From contig JAISMF010000085.1 of the NCBI GenBank assembly GCA_031276865.1, forward strand, positions 1 to 48,382: a DNA stretch of 48,382 nt, in the 5' to 3' direction. The DNA comes from Deltaproteobacteria bacterium. GTDB lineage: Bacteria; Desulfobacterota; Desulfarculia; Adiutricales; Adiutricaceae. The translations under genes and the position numbers were made by a program. This document shows, in pieces, positions 16,184 to 25,724 of this stretch (within the stretch, counting starts at the first letter, position 1; every line of letters starts with the position of its first letter). The notes under the pieces were generated by a model. It was given only the letters and a program-made list of their open reading frames with translations, was not told where the DNA came from and made no database searches.

Positions 16184-16446
16184 TTTTTTCGTTTTTTTTC
16201 GTTTTTTCTTTTTTTCGTTTTCACGTTTTTTTTCGCGACCGCGTTTCCCCGCTTTTCCGCTTTTTTTGACGCGCGCGCGGAAAGTCGCCGCCGTTTCAAA
16301 ATTTAAAACGCGCCAACACGCTTTATAGATGTGGGATAATTTTAATTATTCCATACAATGCGCGTCATCTCCAATCAAATTGTGAATCCGCGCTTTTCGC
16401 TCCCGCGTCTTTTTCAGCGCTCTTACTTTTTCCTTTTTCAGCTTTT

Positions 16447-16475
16447 TCCCGTTTTCCCGTTTTCCCGTTTTCCGC
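16447..16475 (+). repeat. CCCGTTTT octamer tandem
   Basis: Three consecutive CCCGTTTT units and a partial fourth, just before the ribosome binding site of the zinc-ribbon gene. Confidence 0.6.
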
Positions 16476-16501
16476 CGCTTTAACCTGAAAGGATGTTTTT
16501 T

Positions 16502-16930
16502 ATGGCCACCGACACCAACGCCCCCTCCCTGCGCTGCCCCGGCTGCGGCGGACAGGTTCGACTCCCGGCCGACGTCTGCCCCGAGTGCGGCTACAGCTTC
16601 CGGGAAGGCCGAAAACCCGCCCCGGCGCCGGATCCATCCTTTTCCGATTCCGACGGGCGCCGGAAAACGGTCATGCTCCTGGGCGCCCTGGCGGCCCTCC
16701 TGCTCGTCGTCGTCTTGGTCTTCGCACTCTCCGGCTCCGATAAAACGGCCTCCGCTCCTTCGCCTCCGCCCCAGGGAGGATCCATCCTCCAGGAGCCGCC
16801 TAAGGCCTCCATGCCCGTGTACATGAGGCCGCAGCCGCCTTTGAACCGCGCCCGGGAAGCCGCGGAGGGGGTGGACGATAAAAACGAGGAGATCGAAAAC
16901 GTCTACCGGGAGACGAAGGACGGGGAATAG
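16502..16930 (+). CDS. Zinc-ribbon membrane protein of unknown role
   Basis: A 142-residue protein with an N-terminal zinc ribbon formed by CPGCGG and CPECGYSFREG (two CxxC knuckles, about residues 11-32). A disordered stretch and one membrane helix follow (VMLLGALAALLLVVVLVFAL, about 56-76), then a Pro-rich and finally acidic tail outside. AAAGGA is eight bases before the ATG at 16502, while the earlier in-frame ATG at 16493 overlaps that site, so 16502 is preferred. Such zinc-ribbon/TM proteins are widespread, with no assigned function. It is convergent with the DUF3786-like gene, 10 bases apart. Confidence 0.75.
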   Translation: MATDTNAPSLRCPGCGGQVRLPADVCPECGYSFREGRKPAPAPDPSFSDSDGRRKTVMLLGALAALLLVVVLVFALSGSDKTASAPSPPPQGGSILQEPPKASMPVYMRPQPPLNRAREAAEGVDDKNEEIENVYRETKDGE

Positions 16931-16940
16931 CCCTCCCCCC

Positions 16941-17549
16941 TCACGCCGAAGCCAGGGCCTGGGAGAGGCAGTGCTGGAGGAAGGCCAGGCACTCGAAGCC
17001 CAGGATCTCCGGGGAATGGCTGTCGAAAAGGACGTTAAGCTCCAGGGGGAACTCCTCGTCCGGCTCGACGTAGATCACCCGCAGGCTTATCCGGGGAAGC
17101 ACCCTAAACTCCCAGAGATGGCCTCCGGCCGGGTGCGGCCCCAGGTATTCGCCCCCCAGCCTCCCGGCCGCCTCCCGGAAGCCGTCGTGGCCCTCCCGGC
17201 CGAAACGCTCGTACATGGGGCCGTTTAAAAGCGAGCGGTTGTCCCCCTGGTTGCGGCCGCGCATGACCCCGGGAAGCTGGAAAAGGGCGAGGAACTCCTC
17301 CCCCGGCCCGCCCTCCCCTTGGGAGAGGGCGTAGTGGACGAGGATGCTGCGGAAGTTGGGATCCGACGCCTCGCCGTCCGCCGCCTCCACCCCCTCCCTG
17401 CTCAAACGGTAAAGCCGGCCCAGAAACTCGATTTCGGCCCCGTCCTTCGTCTCTCTCAGCCCCAGACGGGCGCAGCTCGAGGCGAAATCGAAATCCTTAA
17501 GGCCGGGCGCCAGATTCCGGTAGTTTTTCTCGTAACCGCTAATTTCCAT
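16941..17549 (-). CDS. DUF3786-like protein
   Basis: A 202-residue soluble protein of unknown function. The start MEISGYEKNYRNLAP is chosen because GGAGG lies eight bases upstream and the longer frame adds an unlikely Arg-rich leader. Diagnostic stretches are FDFASSCARLGL, GREVEVDYLG-like AEIEFLGRLYRLS, ILVHYALSQGE, the GRNQGDNRSLLNGPMYERFG block and VLPRISLRVIYVEPDEEFPLE with LNVLFDSHSPEIL. This pattern fits the DUF3786 family known mainly from anaerobic Desulfobacterota and Firmicutes, some members of which are Fe-S linked. Only two cysteines remain here (CARLG and CLAFLQHC), so no cluster motif is visible. Confidence 0.75.
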   Translation of the reverse strand: MEISGYEKNYRNLAPGLKDFDFASSCARLGLRETKDGAEIEFLGRLYRLSREGVEAADGEASDPNFRSILVHYALSQGEGGPGEEFLALFQLPGVMRGRNQGDNRSLLNGPMYERFGREGHDGFREAAGRLGGEYLGPHPAGGHLWEFRVLPRISLRVIYVEPDEEFPLELNVLFDSHSPEILGFECLAFLQHCLSQALASA

Positions 17550-17589
17550 TTTAAACCTCCCGACGGCTAAAAAAATACCGCCCGCGGAA

Positions 17590-17625
17590 GCCCCCCCGAG
17601 GCGGCCTTTAGCCGCCTCGGGGGGG
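17590..17625. repeat. Long GC-rich hairpin between divergent genes
   Basis: GCCCCCCCGAGGCGGC and GCCGCCTCGGGGGGC form a stem of about 15 bp with a five-base loop CTTTA. It lies upstream of both the DUF3786-like gene and fliJ and has no T-run, so it is not a standard terminator. Confidence 0.55.
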
Positions 17626-17749
17626 CGCCCAAAATTCGACCTTCGGAGCCGGCTTCCTTTTTGGGAAAAGCTGGCCCGAAACTTGCTCTTAACCAAAAGA
17701 CAGCCCCCCGCCGGCTCCGGCCGGCGCGGCTCGAACGAAACGGTGAAAC

Positions 17750-18217
17750 ATGGCCGCTTTCAAGTTCAATTTGGAATTTCTCCTGACCCTCAGGCGCCGC
17801 CTCGAGGAGCAGGCCGCCGGAACCCTGGCGAAAAGGCTAAAGGTCATAAGGGAGCTCGAAGCGCGCGTGGTCGACATGGAGCGGGTGAAGGAGACCCTTC
17901 AAGACGATCTAAAGGCGCACATCGAAAAGGGCTCGGCCACGCCGCCCCTTTTAAACATGTACAGCGAGTTCCAGGCCAAGCTTTTCCAGGACAAGATGAA
18001 CGCCGAAAAGCTCCTGGAAAAAAGCCGCCTGGAAGAGGTCAAAGAGAGGGCCGCCCTCCGCAAGCGCGTCATGGAGCGCCAGCTCATGGAGCGCTTCAAA
18101 GAAAAGAAGGCCGACGAATGGAAGGACGGGGAGCTTAAGCTGGAGCAAAACGTGATAGAGGAAATGGCGGCCCTGGTGAAGGCCCGCAAAATCAGGATGG
18201 AGAAAGATGGCACGTAA
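17750..18217 (+). CDS. fliJ: Flagellar export chaperone FliJ
   Basis: A 155-residue, almost fully alpha-helical coiled-coil protein of the flagellar type III export apparatus. FliJ sits in the FliI ATPase ring and escorts export chaperones to FlhA. It starts AAFKFNLEFLLTLRRRLEEQ, the usual FKF-LE-LL-R opening of FliJ, and continues as heptad-like charged helices (EKLLEKSRLEEVKERAALRK). Length matches the family (about 145-150). The last 11 bases overlap the next gene, implying one transcript with motE. The main flagellar cluster is not in the window. Confidence 0.85.
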   Translation: MAAFKFNLEFLLTLRRRLEEQAAGTLAKRLKVIRELEARVVDMERVKETLQDDLKAHIEKGSATPPLLNMYSEFQAKLFQDKMNAEKLLEKSRLEEVKERAALRKRVMERQLMERFKEKKADEWKDGELKLEQNVIEEMAALVKARKIRMEKDGT

Positions 18218-19616
18218 CTTTAAAACGGCGGAAACGGTCCGGGGTAAAGCCCCCGGCGCCGCCAATCCGGTCCGCCCCAATCATGGGCCGGCGGATTCGT
18301 CCGCCCCCTCGTCCGCGGACCGGGGGGGAGCCCTCTTTCCGGCCGAGCGGAACGACCCCCAAAAGCCCGCGCGGATCTTCACCGGCCTCAGGCTCCTCAT
18401 CCTTCTGGCCCTCGCGGCCCTCATCGTGCGCTTGGCCTTTTCCGGCTTCTACTTAAACGGCGAAGGCGGGCCAGCCCTCCCCGAGATGCTCCCCTCCAGC
18501 GCCAACGCCGCGGCTCCGGCGGCCGCCGGCCCGGCCCAGGCCGCCCTGCTCCCCGCGGCCGCCTCCCCCGCCGCGGCGGGGGCGGCCAGCGCCATGTTTT
18601 CCGGCGCGTCGGTGTTTTTCACCGGCGGGGGCGCGGCGGGCGTCCCCGCCGCCGCCCAGAGCTCCGCCATACCCCTTCCGCCAAACGAGGAGGATCTTAG
18701 AAATCCCGTCGTGCCGGTGGGTCCCGACGCCCCCTCCCCCGCCCCCTCGCCGGCCGGGGCGGCCCGGATTCCTTCGTCTCCGGCTCCTCCGGCGCGGTCC
18801 GCCCCGCCCTTGACGGCGGCCCCTCCGGCCCCGGGGAGCCTGGCTCCCGCCGGGGCCTCCCCGTCCCAAAGTCCGCCCCCCTCCGCCGCCCGGCCTCCCG
18901 CTCCGGCGGGGGCTTCGACTCCCGCTAGGAGCTCCGCTCCCCCGGCCGCCGCTCCCCCGGCCGCCGCCCAGAGAAGCGCCGCGCCCGCCGGAGCTCAACC
19001 GGCCGCCGCCCCCCAGAGGAGCGCCGCTCCCGCCGGCGCCCAGCCGTCCGCCCAGGCGCCGGCCGAGCGAAACCGCCCCGCCCAGGCTCCCGCCGCCGCC
19101 TCGCCGCCTCCGGCGCTCCCCGGACCCGCCGCCGGCTCCGAAACGCTGGCCCGCCGCGAATTCGACCTCACCCAGAGGGAGAACGCCCTCGCCATGCGGG
19201 AGGACGCCATAAGGAAGATGGAGGAGGATATTCAGCGCCGCGAGCGGGAGGTGGCGAAAATGGAGGAGCAGGTTAACCAGACCCTGGCCCGCAACGAGGC
19301 CATCATGGACGAGACCAAGGTGCTGCAAGAGGAGTATAAGAAAAACCAGGACGCCCTGAAAAGCCAAAGGGTGGAGCACCTCGTGGCCGCCTTCAAGGGC
19401 ATGAAGGCCGAGCAGGCGGGCGCCCTCATCAACAGCATGGAGGACGGCGTGGCCGTGGCCATACTTTCCGCCATGCCCGGCGGCAACGCGGGCAAGATCC
19501 TGGCCATGGTGAACCCGGACAAGGCCGCCCGCATCGTGAAGGCCATAACCGACCAGCGGATAGACCCCAAGACCCTCCTGGAGGGGACCCAATACGAGGT
19601 GCCGCCGGCCTTGTAG
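18207..19616 (+). CDS. motE: MotE-like flagellar motor chaperone with Ala/Pro-rich linker
   Basis: A 469-residue bitopic protein: cytoplasmic N-terminus, a membrane helix at about 53-75 (GLRLLILLALAALIVRLAF), then a very long Ala/Pro/Ser linker (about 85-320). A coiled coil (REFDLTQRENALAMREDAIR onward) and a terminal MgtE-N-like domain follow, with VEHLVAAFKGMKAEQAGALI, AVAILSAMPGGNAGKILAMV and NPDKAARIVKAITDQRI. This architecture matches MotE-type proteins, which chaperone periplasmic motor components; the linker is longer than usual. The start overlaps fliJ by 11 bases. The linker's GC bias explains the long antisense open frame over this gene. Confidence 0.75.
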   Translation: MARNFKTAETVRGKAPGAANPVRPNHGPADSSAPSSADRGGALFPAERNDPQKPARIFTGLRLLILLALAALIVRLAFSGFYLNGEGGPALPEMLPSSANAAAPAAAGPAQAALLPAAASPAAAGAASAMFSGASVFFTGGGAAGVPAAAQSSAIPLPPNEEDLRNPVVPVGPDAPSPAPSPAGAARIPSSPAPPARSAPPLTAAPPAPGSLAPAGASPSQSPPPSAARPPAPAGASTPARSSAPPAAAPPAAAQRSAAPAGAQPAAAPQRSAAPAGAQPSAQAPAERNRPAQAPAAASPPPALPGPAAGSETLARREFDLTQRENALAMREDAIRKMEEDIQRREREVAKMEEQVNQTLARNEAIMDETKVLQEEYKKNQDALKSQRVEHLVAAFKGMKAEQAGALINSMEDGVAVAILSAMPGGNAGKILAMVNPDKAARIVKAITDQRIDPKTLLEGTQYEVPPAL

Positions 19617-19683
19617 AGCCCACCCGGGAGACCCTGGTCCCGCCCGGGGCTTCGCTCCCGCGGCCCCATGCGGGGGCTCCGCC

Positions 19684-19720
19684 TTCCGCGGGCGGATTGT
19701 ATCCGCCCGCGGAAGACTTT
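19684..19720 (+). terminator. Hairpin after the fliJ-motE pair
   Basis: TTCCGCGGGCGGAT-TGT-ATCCGCCCGCGGAA is a perfect 14 bp stem with a three-base loop 68 bases past the motE stop. The downstream tract GACTTTGTC is only weakly T-rich, so termination strength is uncertain. Confidence 0.55.
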
Positions 19721-19762
19721 GTCAAAAAATATAAAACGCCCCGCCCGCCGAAACAGGGGCCT

Positions 19763-20644
19763 TCAGGAGGCCTTCCGGTAGCGTTTGGGATAGTCCTCGT
19801 CTTTCTGGGCTTCCGCCTCCGCCTCTCCGGACGAGCCCTCCCCCCTGGAGCGTCTCCTTTCAACCCTTCTCCGCTTAAAAAGCCGGAAAAGGAAAAGCTC
19901 GAAACAGACGGGAAAAAGAAAAAGAAAGGCCGTCCAGAAGATCCGCCAGCAGAGGGGCGTGAACTGGGAGGATAGCTCGTCCCAGAAGAAGTCCGGGTAG
20001 AAACCCTCCCGGAGGCTTTCGAGCACGCTGGACTGAAAGTCGACGTAGAACTCGTCCGCGCTTATTTCGCTCACCCGGGGATAACGGGCTAGAAGGGCGT
20101 TTTCAAAGGCGTTCTTCAAACCCATCTTCAAAGCGTAGCGCACGGGACCCGCGATCTCTAAAAGAAGGAAGTTTCCGTCGAGCGCCTGGAACGCGCTCTC
20201 GTCCACGTAGACGGCCAGGACCTCGGAGACGTTGGGAAAAAACTCGGAGGGGAGGCTCCCTCCGCCCGTCGCGGCGTGAATGTCGGAAAAGGCCCGGCCG
20301 GCGGCCGAACGCGAGGCGCGTATTAAATCCTCCTCGTGCGCGGAAAAGAGCTTTCCCGTCTCGTACCACAATCCGATGACAAACGAGAGGAAAAGAGCCG
20401 TGACCGTCATGACCGCGGGAACGTAGAGGTAGAAGCCTTTAATCAGGAAATCGTAAAACCTGTTTTCACGTTTAAAGGCTCCCCTTCTTCCCAGAAAGAT
20501 CACAAGCGACAATCCGAACGTGAAGCCGATGGCGGATCCAGCCACGGCGAACCAGAAAAAAGTTTTCAATCCGAAAAAATCTATGTAATTCAAAACAGTT
20601 CTCCTTAAATACGCTCCGGCGGTTTTAAAAGAAGAAAAAATCAT
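19763..20644 (-). CDS. Membrane protein of unknown function
   Basis: A 293-residue protein with three clear hydrophobic helices: about 29-51 (TFFWFAVAGSAIGFTFGLSL), 73-96 (YVPAVMTVTALFLSFVIGLW) and 228-250 (IFWTAFLFLFPVCFELFLF). Between the last two is a ~130-residue loop, likely periplasmic, with ILE-type mixed alpha/beta composition (NVSEVLAVYVDESAFQALDG). The C-terminus is a basic stretch (RLFKRRRVERRRSRGE) followed by acidic residues. I recognise no family. The ATG has no strong ribosome binding site. It is convergent with motE. AT-rich sequence of 0.8 kb lies upstream. Confidence 0.7.
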   Translation of the reverse strand: MIFSSFKTAGAYLRRTVLNYIDFFGLKTFFWFAVAGSAIGFTFGLSLVIFLGRRGAFKRENRFYDFLIKGFYLYVPAVMTVTALFLSFVIGLWYETGKLFSAHEEDLIRASRSAAGRAFSDIHAATGGGSLPSEFFPNVSEVLAVYVDESAFQALDGNFLLLEIAGPVRYALKMGLKNAFENALLARYPRVSEISADEFYVDFQSSVLESLREGFYPDFFWDELSSQFTPLCWRIFWTAFLFLFPVCFELFLFRLFKRRRVERRRSRGEGSSGEAEAEAQKDEDYPKRYRKAS

Positions 20645-21201
20645 GGCGGGATTGCCGACCGGAATTTAAATTAATGAAAGACACCGGAAATATTTTTTCC
20701 GGACGCGTTTCATTTCTGATTTTTTAAAATTATATTACCGTCGGAAACTTCAAGTCAAGATAAAAAAATGACCGCTATTTTACACAGGGACGACTCGCGC
20801 TAAATTTTTTTAAAAATTTTTAGCGTGTTTTCATTTTTTTTAGGATTGTTTATTTTATTGACATCTTTTTGGCTATTTTTAAAGCCGGATAATTATTGTT
20901 TACTTATTCTTACTTGTGGATTGCCAAAGACGCTTTAAAAAACAACAAAGCTTAAATGTTTTGTTTCAAGTTGATTTTATTATCATTCAAGATCATATAA
21001 ATTTAGCGCTTTATTTTTATTTTTTTTCTTATCGTTTTCATCCGACCGGAGGATGTCTTCCCCGAACGTATCAGGCTTCAAAACCGAAGCTAAAAAATCC
21101 CCCGCGGATATATTTTCCCTTCCTCCTAGAAAAAATGGACGTATTGAAAAAAAAACGAACCGAATTAAAAACAAAACGGAAAAAAAACGAAGCGAAGAAA
21201 A

Positions 21202-21351
21202 ACAAACCGGAGAAAAACAAACCGAATACAAACAAACCGGAGAAAAACAAACCGAATAAAAACAAACCGGAAAAATACGAATAAAATAAAAATAAACCGG
21301 ACAAAAACGAAGAAAATTAAAACAAACCGAAAACAAACGAAGAAAATAAAC
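21202..21351 (+). repeat. 15 bp minisatellite, about ten units
   Basis: Units beginning A(C/T)(A/G)AA start at 21202, 21217, 21232, 21247, 21262, 21277, 21292, 21307, 21322 and 21337, an exact 15 bp period. The best units alternate ACAAACCGGAGAAAA and ACAAACCGAATAAAA. Degeneracy increases to the right. It is strongly A-rich on the plus strand. Confidence 0.8.
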
Positions 21352-21372
21352 CGGAAAAAAACGAAGCGGAGG

Positions 21373-21405
21373 AAAAAAAAGCCGGAAACGATTCCGGCTT
21401 TAAAA
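21373..21405 (-). terminator. Intrinsic terminator of enolase
   Basis: On the minus strand AAAGCCGGAA-TCG-TTTCCGGCTTT is followed by further T (eight T in all), about 55 bases past the stop codon. A second hairpin, GGGGCTT/AAGCCCC, lies between them at 21430-21447. Confidence 0.82.
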
Positions 21406-21457
21406 GGCGTTTGGGGAGCTTCCCCCGAGGGGGCTTTTTTAAGCCCCTTTCGATTTA

Positions 21458-23247
<1,790 letters not shown>

Positions 23248-25242
23248 TCAGTAGGCCAGGGCGTCTTTGAGGAGTTTGAATTCCGTTCCGTCCACGGTTA
23301 AAAGCACAGGCGAGACCTGGTATTCGCCCTCGGAATCGAAGGTGAAGGGTCCCGAGGCCCCGGGCACGGGGGGGAGGGCTTTAAGGGCCTCCACCAGGGC
23401 GCCGCGGCCCTCCGCCCCGGTGGAGAGGGCGGCTATCAAGGCGAGGCCGGCGTCGTGGCCGTATACGGCGAACTGGCTGGGATCCTGGCCGGCCAAAGCC
23501 CGGTAGGCCTCCAGGAAGCCTTCGGCCTCGGGGCGTTTGCTTAAGGGGCTGAAGGCCACCGGAATCACGGAACCCGCGAGGTAGCGCCCCGAGGACTTGA
23601 CGAACTCCGGCGAGGCCCATAGCGAGGTGCCCAGAAGCTCCATGCGGGTGATGTCGTTGTAGGCCAAAAAGGGAAGAATCTGGGAGACGGCGGAGGGGGA
23701 TTCCGGAATGTAGAGGGTGGAAAAGGAGGTCTCGGCCTGATACGAGGCGGACGCGTTCCGGACGGCCCCCGCCCCGCCGGCGAGCCGCGCCGCCGCGGCC
23801 GCGTAGTCGCCGCCCGGGCTCTTGTAGGACTCCCGGGCCGTTATCCGCGCCCCCAGTCGGGTCGCCTCGGATTCGAAGTATTTGAGCATGTTGCTGCCGT
23901 AGAGGTCGTCCGGATAAAGCGCCCCAATCTCCTTATGGCCCCGGTCGTTTACCGCCCAGCGGGCCGCGGCCACGGCCTGGAGCTCGTAGGTGAGAAACAC
24001 CCGAAAGACCGTGGGGCGGCTGGTGGGAAGCCCAATCCGCGTGGAGACGGCGATAAGCGGCATGGAGAGCTGGTGGGCGGTCTGGGCCGCGGCCAGGGAC
24101 TCGTCGCTGTTCAAAGGACCCACGATCGCGACGACGTTGGGGTCCATGGCGATGTCGTGGGTGAGCCTGACGGCTTCCGCCGGCACCCCCCGGGTGTCGT
24201 ACTCCACCACGTTCAAGGTGTTTTGGGACCTCTGGGCCGCGAGGCGCAGCCCCGCCAGGATTTCCAGGGCGTAGGCGCTGTTGCGGGCGCCGCTCAAGGG
24301 GAGGAGGGCCGCCACCGTGAAGGATCGGGCGAGCGGTCCTATCCCCTGGCCCCCCGCAAGGGGCGGAGGCTGGAGGACCGGCCCCTGAACCTTCGCCCGG
24401 GGATCGAAGGCGGCCCCGGGGACGCTCACGCCCCGGCCGCCCGCGGCCAGGGCGTCCAAAGACGATCCCCAGGGGTGATCCGGAAAATAGGTCTTGAAAT
24501 ACTGGGCCTGGGCCAAAAAGGCCTCCTGGTCCCCCCGGGCGTGGGAAAGGTAGGCCATGAACCACACGGCTTCTGGTCCGGGAAAGGAGCTTCCGCCCTT
24601 TTTCGCGAACTCGTTTAAGTCCAGCTGGTTCAACTTCGAAAAGGAGGCGTAGAGGCCGTTTACGGCGTCCTCCCGGGCGGCGCCCTCGAGGGCGCCGGCC
24701 GCCTCCAAAAACAACTTGGCCGCCGCGAGGTTCTCGCCTAAAAGATAGCGGCCCTTGGCCTCCACCAAGATTAGGTTCGCCCGCAAGGTCCGGTTGCGCT
24801 CGCCTTTGGAGAGGTCGAGGCTGGAGTTCACGGCCTCCTGGAAGTCGCCGGAGTAGAGGTGGAGCTGGGGCAGCCTGGCCCGGGCCTCGGCGGCGTAGCC
24901 GCCTTTGGGAAACTCGTTTAGGAGGGCCCCATAGTCGCGGATGGCCGGAGCGTAGCGCTCGGAGAGCTCGTTTGCCCGGGCCGCCCCGGAAAGGGCGTAC
25001 TCCCGCCTGGGATCGGCCGGATAGGCGTCCAGGAAGGCCTCGAAGAGGCCGGCCGCCTCGGCGTACTTCTGGGAGCGCGCGGCCTGATCGGCCCTGGCCA
25101 GGGCCTGATCGGCCGGGGACTGGGCCGGGCGTCCGGTTGGCGGGGTTTTTCCCGGAAAGGTTTCCAGGCCCACGCAGGCGGAGAAGAGGAGGGAGAATAG
25201 CAGGAGGCAGAGGATGGAAGTCGGACGAAGGCGGCGGGTCAT
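23248..25242 (-). CDS. Lipoprotein with TPR-like helices and LivJ/LpoA-type domain
   Basis: A 664-residue predicted lipoprotein. The ATG at 25242 (MTRRLRPTSILCLLLFSLLF) puts the lipobox LLFSAC at about residues 17-22, while the longer frame would hide it. Residues about 45-230 resemble TPR/outer-membrane-lipoprotein helices (YAEAAGLFEAFLDAYPADPR, AIRDYGALLNEFPKGGYAAE). From about 295 on it is a type 1 periplasmic-binding domain: TVAALLPLSGARNSAYALEI, VVEYDTRGVPAEAVRLTHDI, VVAIVGPLNSDESLAAAQTA, IGALYPDDLYGSNMLKYFES. This two-part build is that of LpoA (LppC), the outer-membrane activator of class A penicillin-binding proteins, and of related proteins in Desulfobacterota. Whether it activates a PBP or binds a solute is not decidable here. 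Confidence 0.82.
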   Translation of the reverse strand: MTRRLRPTSILCLLLFSLLFSACVGLETFPGKTPPTGRPAQSPADQALARADQAARSQKYAEAAGLFEAFLDAYPADPRREYALSGAARANELSERYAPAIRDYGALLNEFPKGGYAAEARARLPQLHLYSGDFQEAVNSSLDLSKGERNRTLRANLILVEAKGRYLLGENLAAAKLFLEAAGALEGAAREDAVNGLYASFSKLNQLDLNEFAKKGGSSFPGPEAVWFMAYLSHARGDQEAFLAQAQYFKTYFPDHPWGSSLDALAAGGRGVSVPGAAFDPRAKVQGPVLQPPPLAGGQGIGPLARSFTVAALLPLSGARNSAYALEILAGLRLAAQRSQNTLNVVEYDTRGVPAEAVRLTHDIAMDPNVVAIVGPLNSDESLAAAQTAHQLSMPLIAVSTRIGLPTSRPTVFRVFLTYELQAVAAARWAVNDRGHKEIGALYPDDLYGSNMLKYFESEATRLGARITARESYKSPGGDYAAAAARLAGGAGAVRNASASYQAETSFSTLYIPESPSAVSQILPFLAYNDITRMELLGTSLWASPEFVKSSGRYLAGSVIPVAFSPLSKRPEAEGFLEAYRALAGQDPSQFAVYGHDAGLALIAALSTGAEGRGALVEALKALPPVPGASGPFTFDSEGEYQVSPVLLTVDGTEFKLLKDALAY

Positions 25243-25452
25243 GGCGGCTCCGGGAAAGGATCCCAGGAACGCCCCGAAACGCTGGAAGGCGGGCCCCGGG
25301 GCGGGAGTTTTTTTTCTAAACGCGGGGGGGGGGACGCGGCCCCGGGGAGTCGAGGGAATCATCCCGAAACTTAAAGGGAAAACCCGGCCCGAAAATGGCG
25401 AGGCCGGGAGGCTCCGGAGGGCGTCTTTAGCGATTATACCCGAAAAACCACA

Positions 25453-25597
25453 TGCGATGCCGAGGCAAAAACCCGTTCGGTTTTTGGATTTATAAAATAA
25501 TATACTTTATGATTTATATGCTATATAAATTTATCCCATATGTTGTATAACATCATTAAACATTTTTCATTACCGGACTTTTCGCGGCCGCGTCAAA
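25453..25597 (+). repeat. MITE-like ~145 bp inverted-repeat element, copy
   Basis: 145 bp. The left end TGCGATGC-CGA-GGCAAAAACCC is a degenerate match. The right end GGACTTTTCGCG-GC-CGCGTCAAA is a good match to the family end. The interior AATAATATACTTTATGA is identical to the copy at 322-465, and it also contains TTATCCCATATGTTGTATAA. It lies between the lipoprotein gene and the cheZ terminator. Confidence 0.65.
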
Positions 25598-25598
25598 A

Positions 25599-25645
25599 TT
25601 AAAAGGGCGTTTCCGTCCCGAAAAACGGAAAAACGCCCTCTTTTA
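25599..25645 (-). terminator. Intrinsic terminator after cheZ
   Basis: On the minus strand GGGCGTTTTTCCGT and ACGGAAACGCCC form a stem with a small bulge, followed by TTTTAATTTT. It lies about 80 bases past the cheZ stop and directly abuts the ~145 bp repeat. Confidence 0.7.
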
Positions 25646-25724
25646 AAGTGGAGATAACCGCGGGGGAGGGCCCCCGAAAAACCCCGAACCGCCCGCGAAA
25701 ACCCGCGACCGGCCTCCCGCTCCG

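Larger units (their letters stand above)
15205..16501. other. 1.3 kb intergenic region with repeats and an RNA candidate
   Basis: No protein gene is supported. It contains a short strong-RBS ORF with a structured-RNA candidate (15653-15776) and one copy of the ~145 bp repeat (16040-16183). It also has T-rich tracts interrupted by CG (16186-16260) and a CCCGTTTT tandem (16447-16475). Around 15915-15935 and 16320-16370 short stretches resemble the repeat interior and may be remnants. Confidence 0.5.
20645..21457. other. AT-rich gap between the membrane protein gene and enolase
   Basis: About 810 bases with no convincing gene. The first half is poly-A/T-rich. The second half holds a 15 bp minisatellite and the enolase terminator. 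The frame at 20916-21284 ends in a lysine-rich translation of the repeat (NKPEK/NKPN(T/K)) and has no ribosome binding site. Confidence 0.5.

Noticed and set aside
18453..19592. Long minus-strand frame opposite the motE-like gene
   Set aside because: A shadow of the Ala/Pro-rich linker; no start signal and a Gly/Arg-rich translation.
20916..21284. Lysine-rich 122-codon frame ending NKPEK repeats
   Set aside because: Its second half is a translation of the 15 bp minisatellite, the first half is AT-rich DNA, and there is no ribosome binding site.
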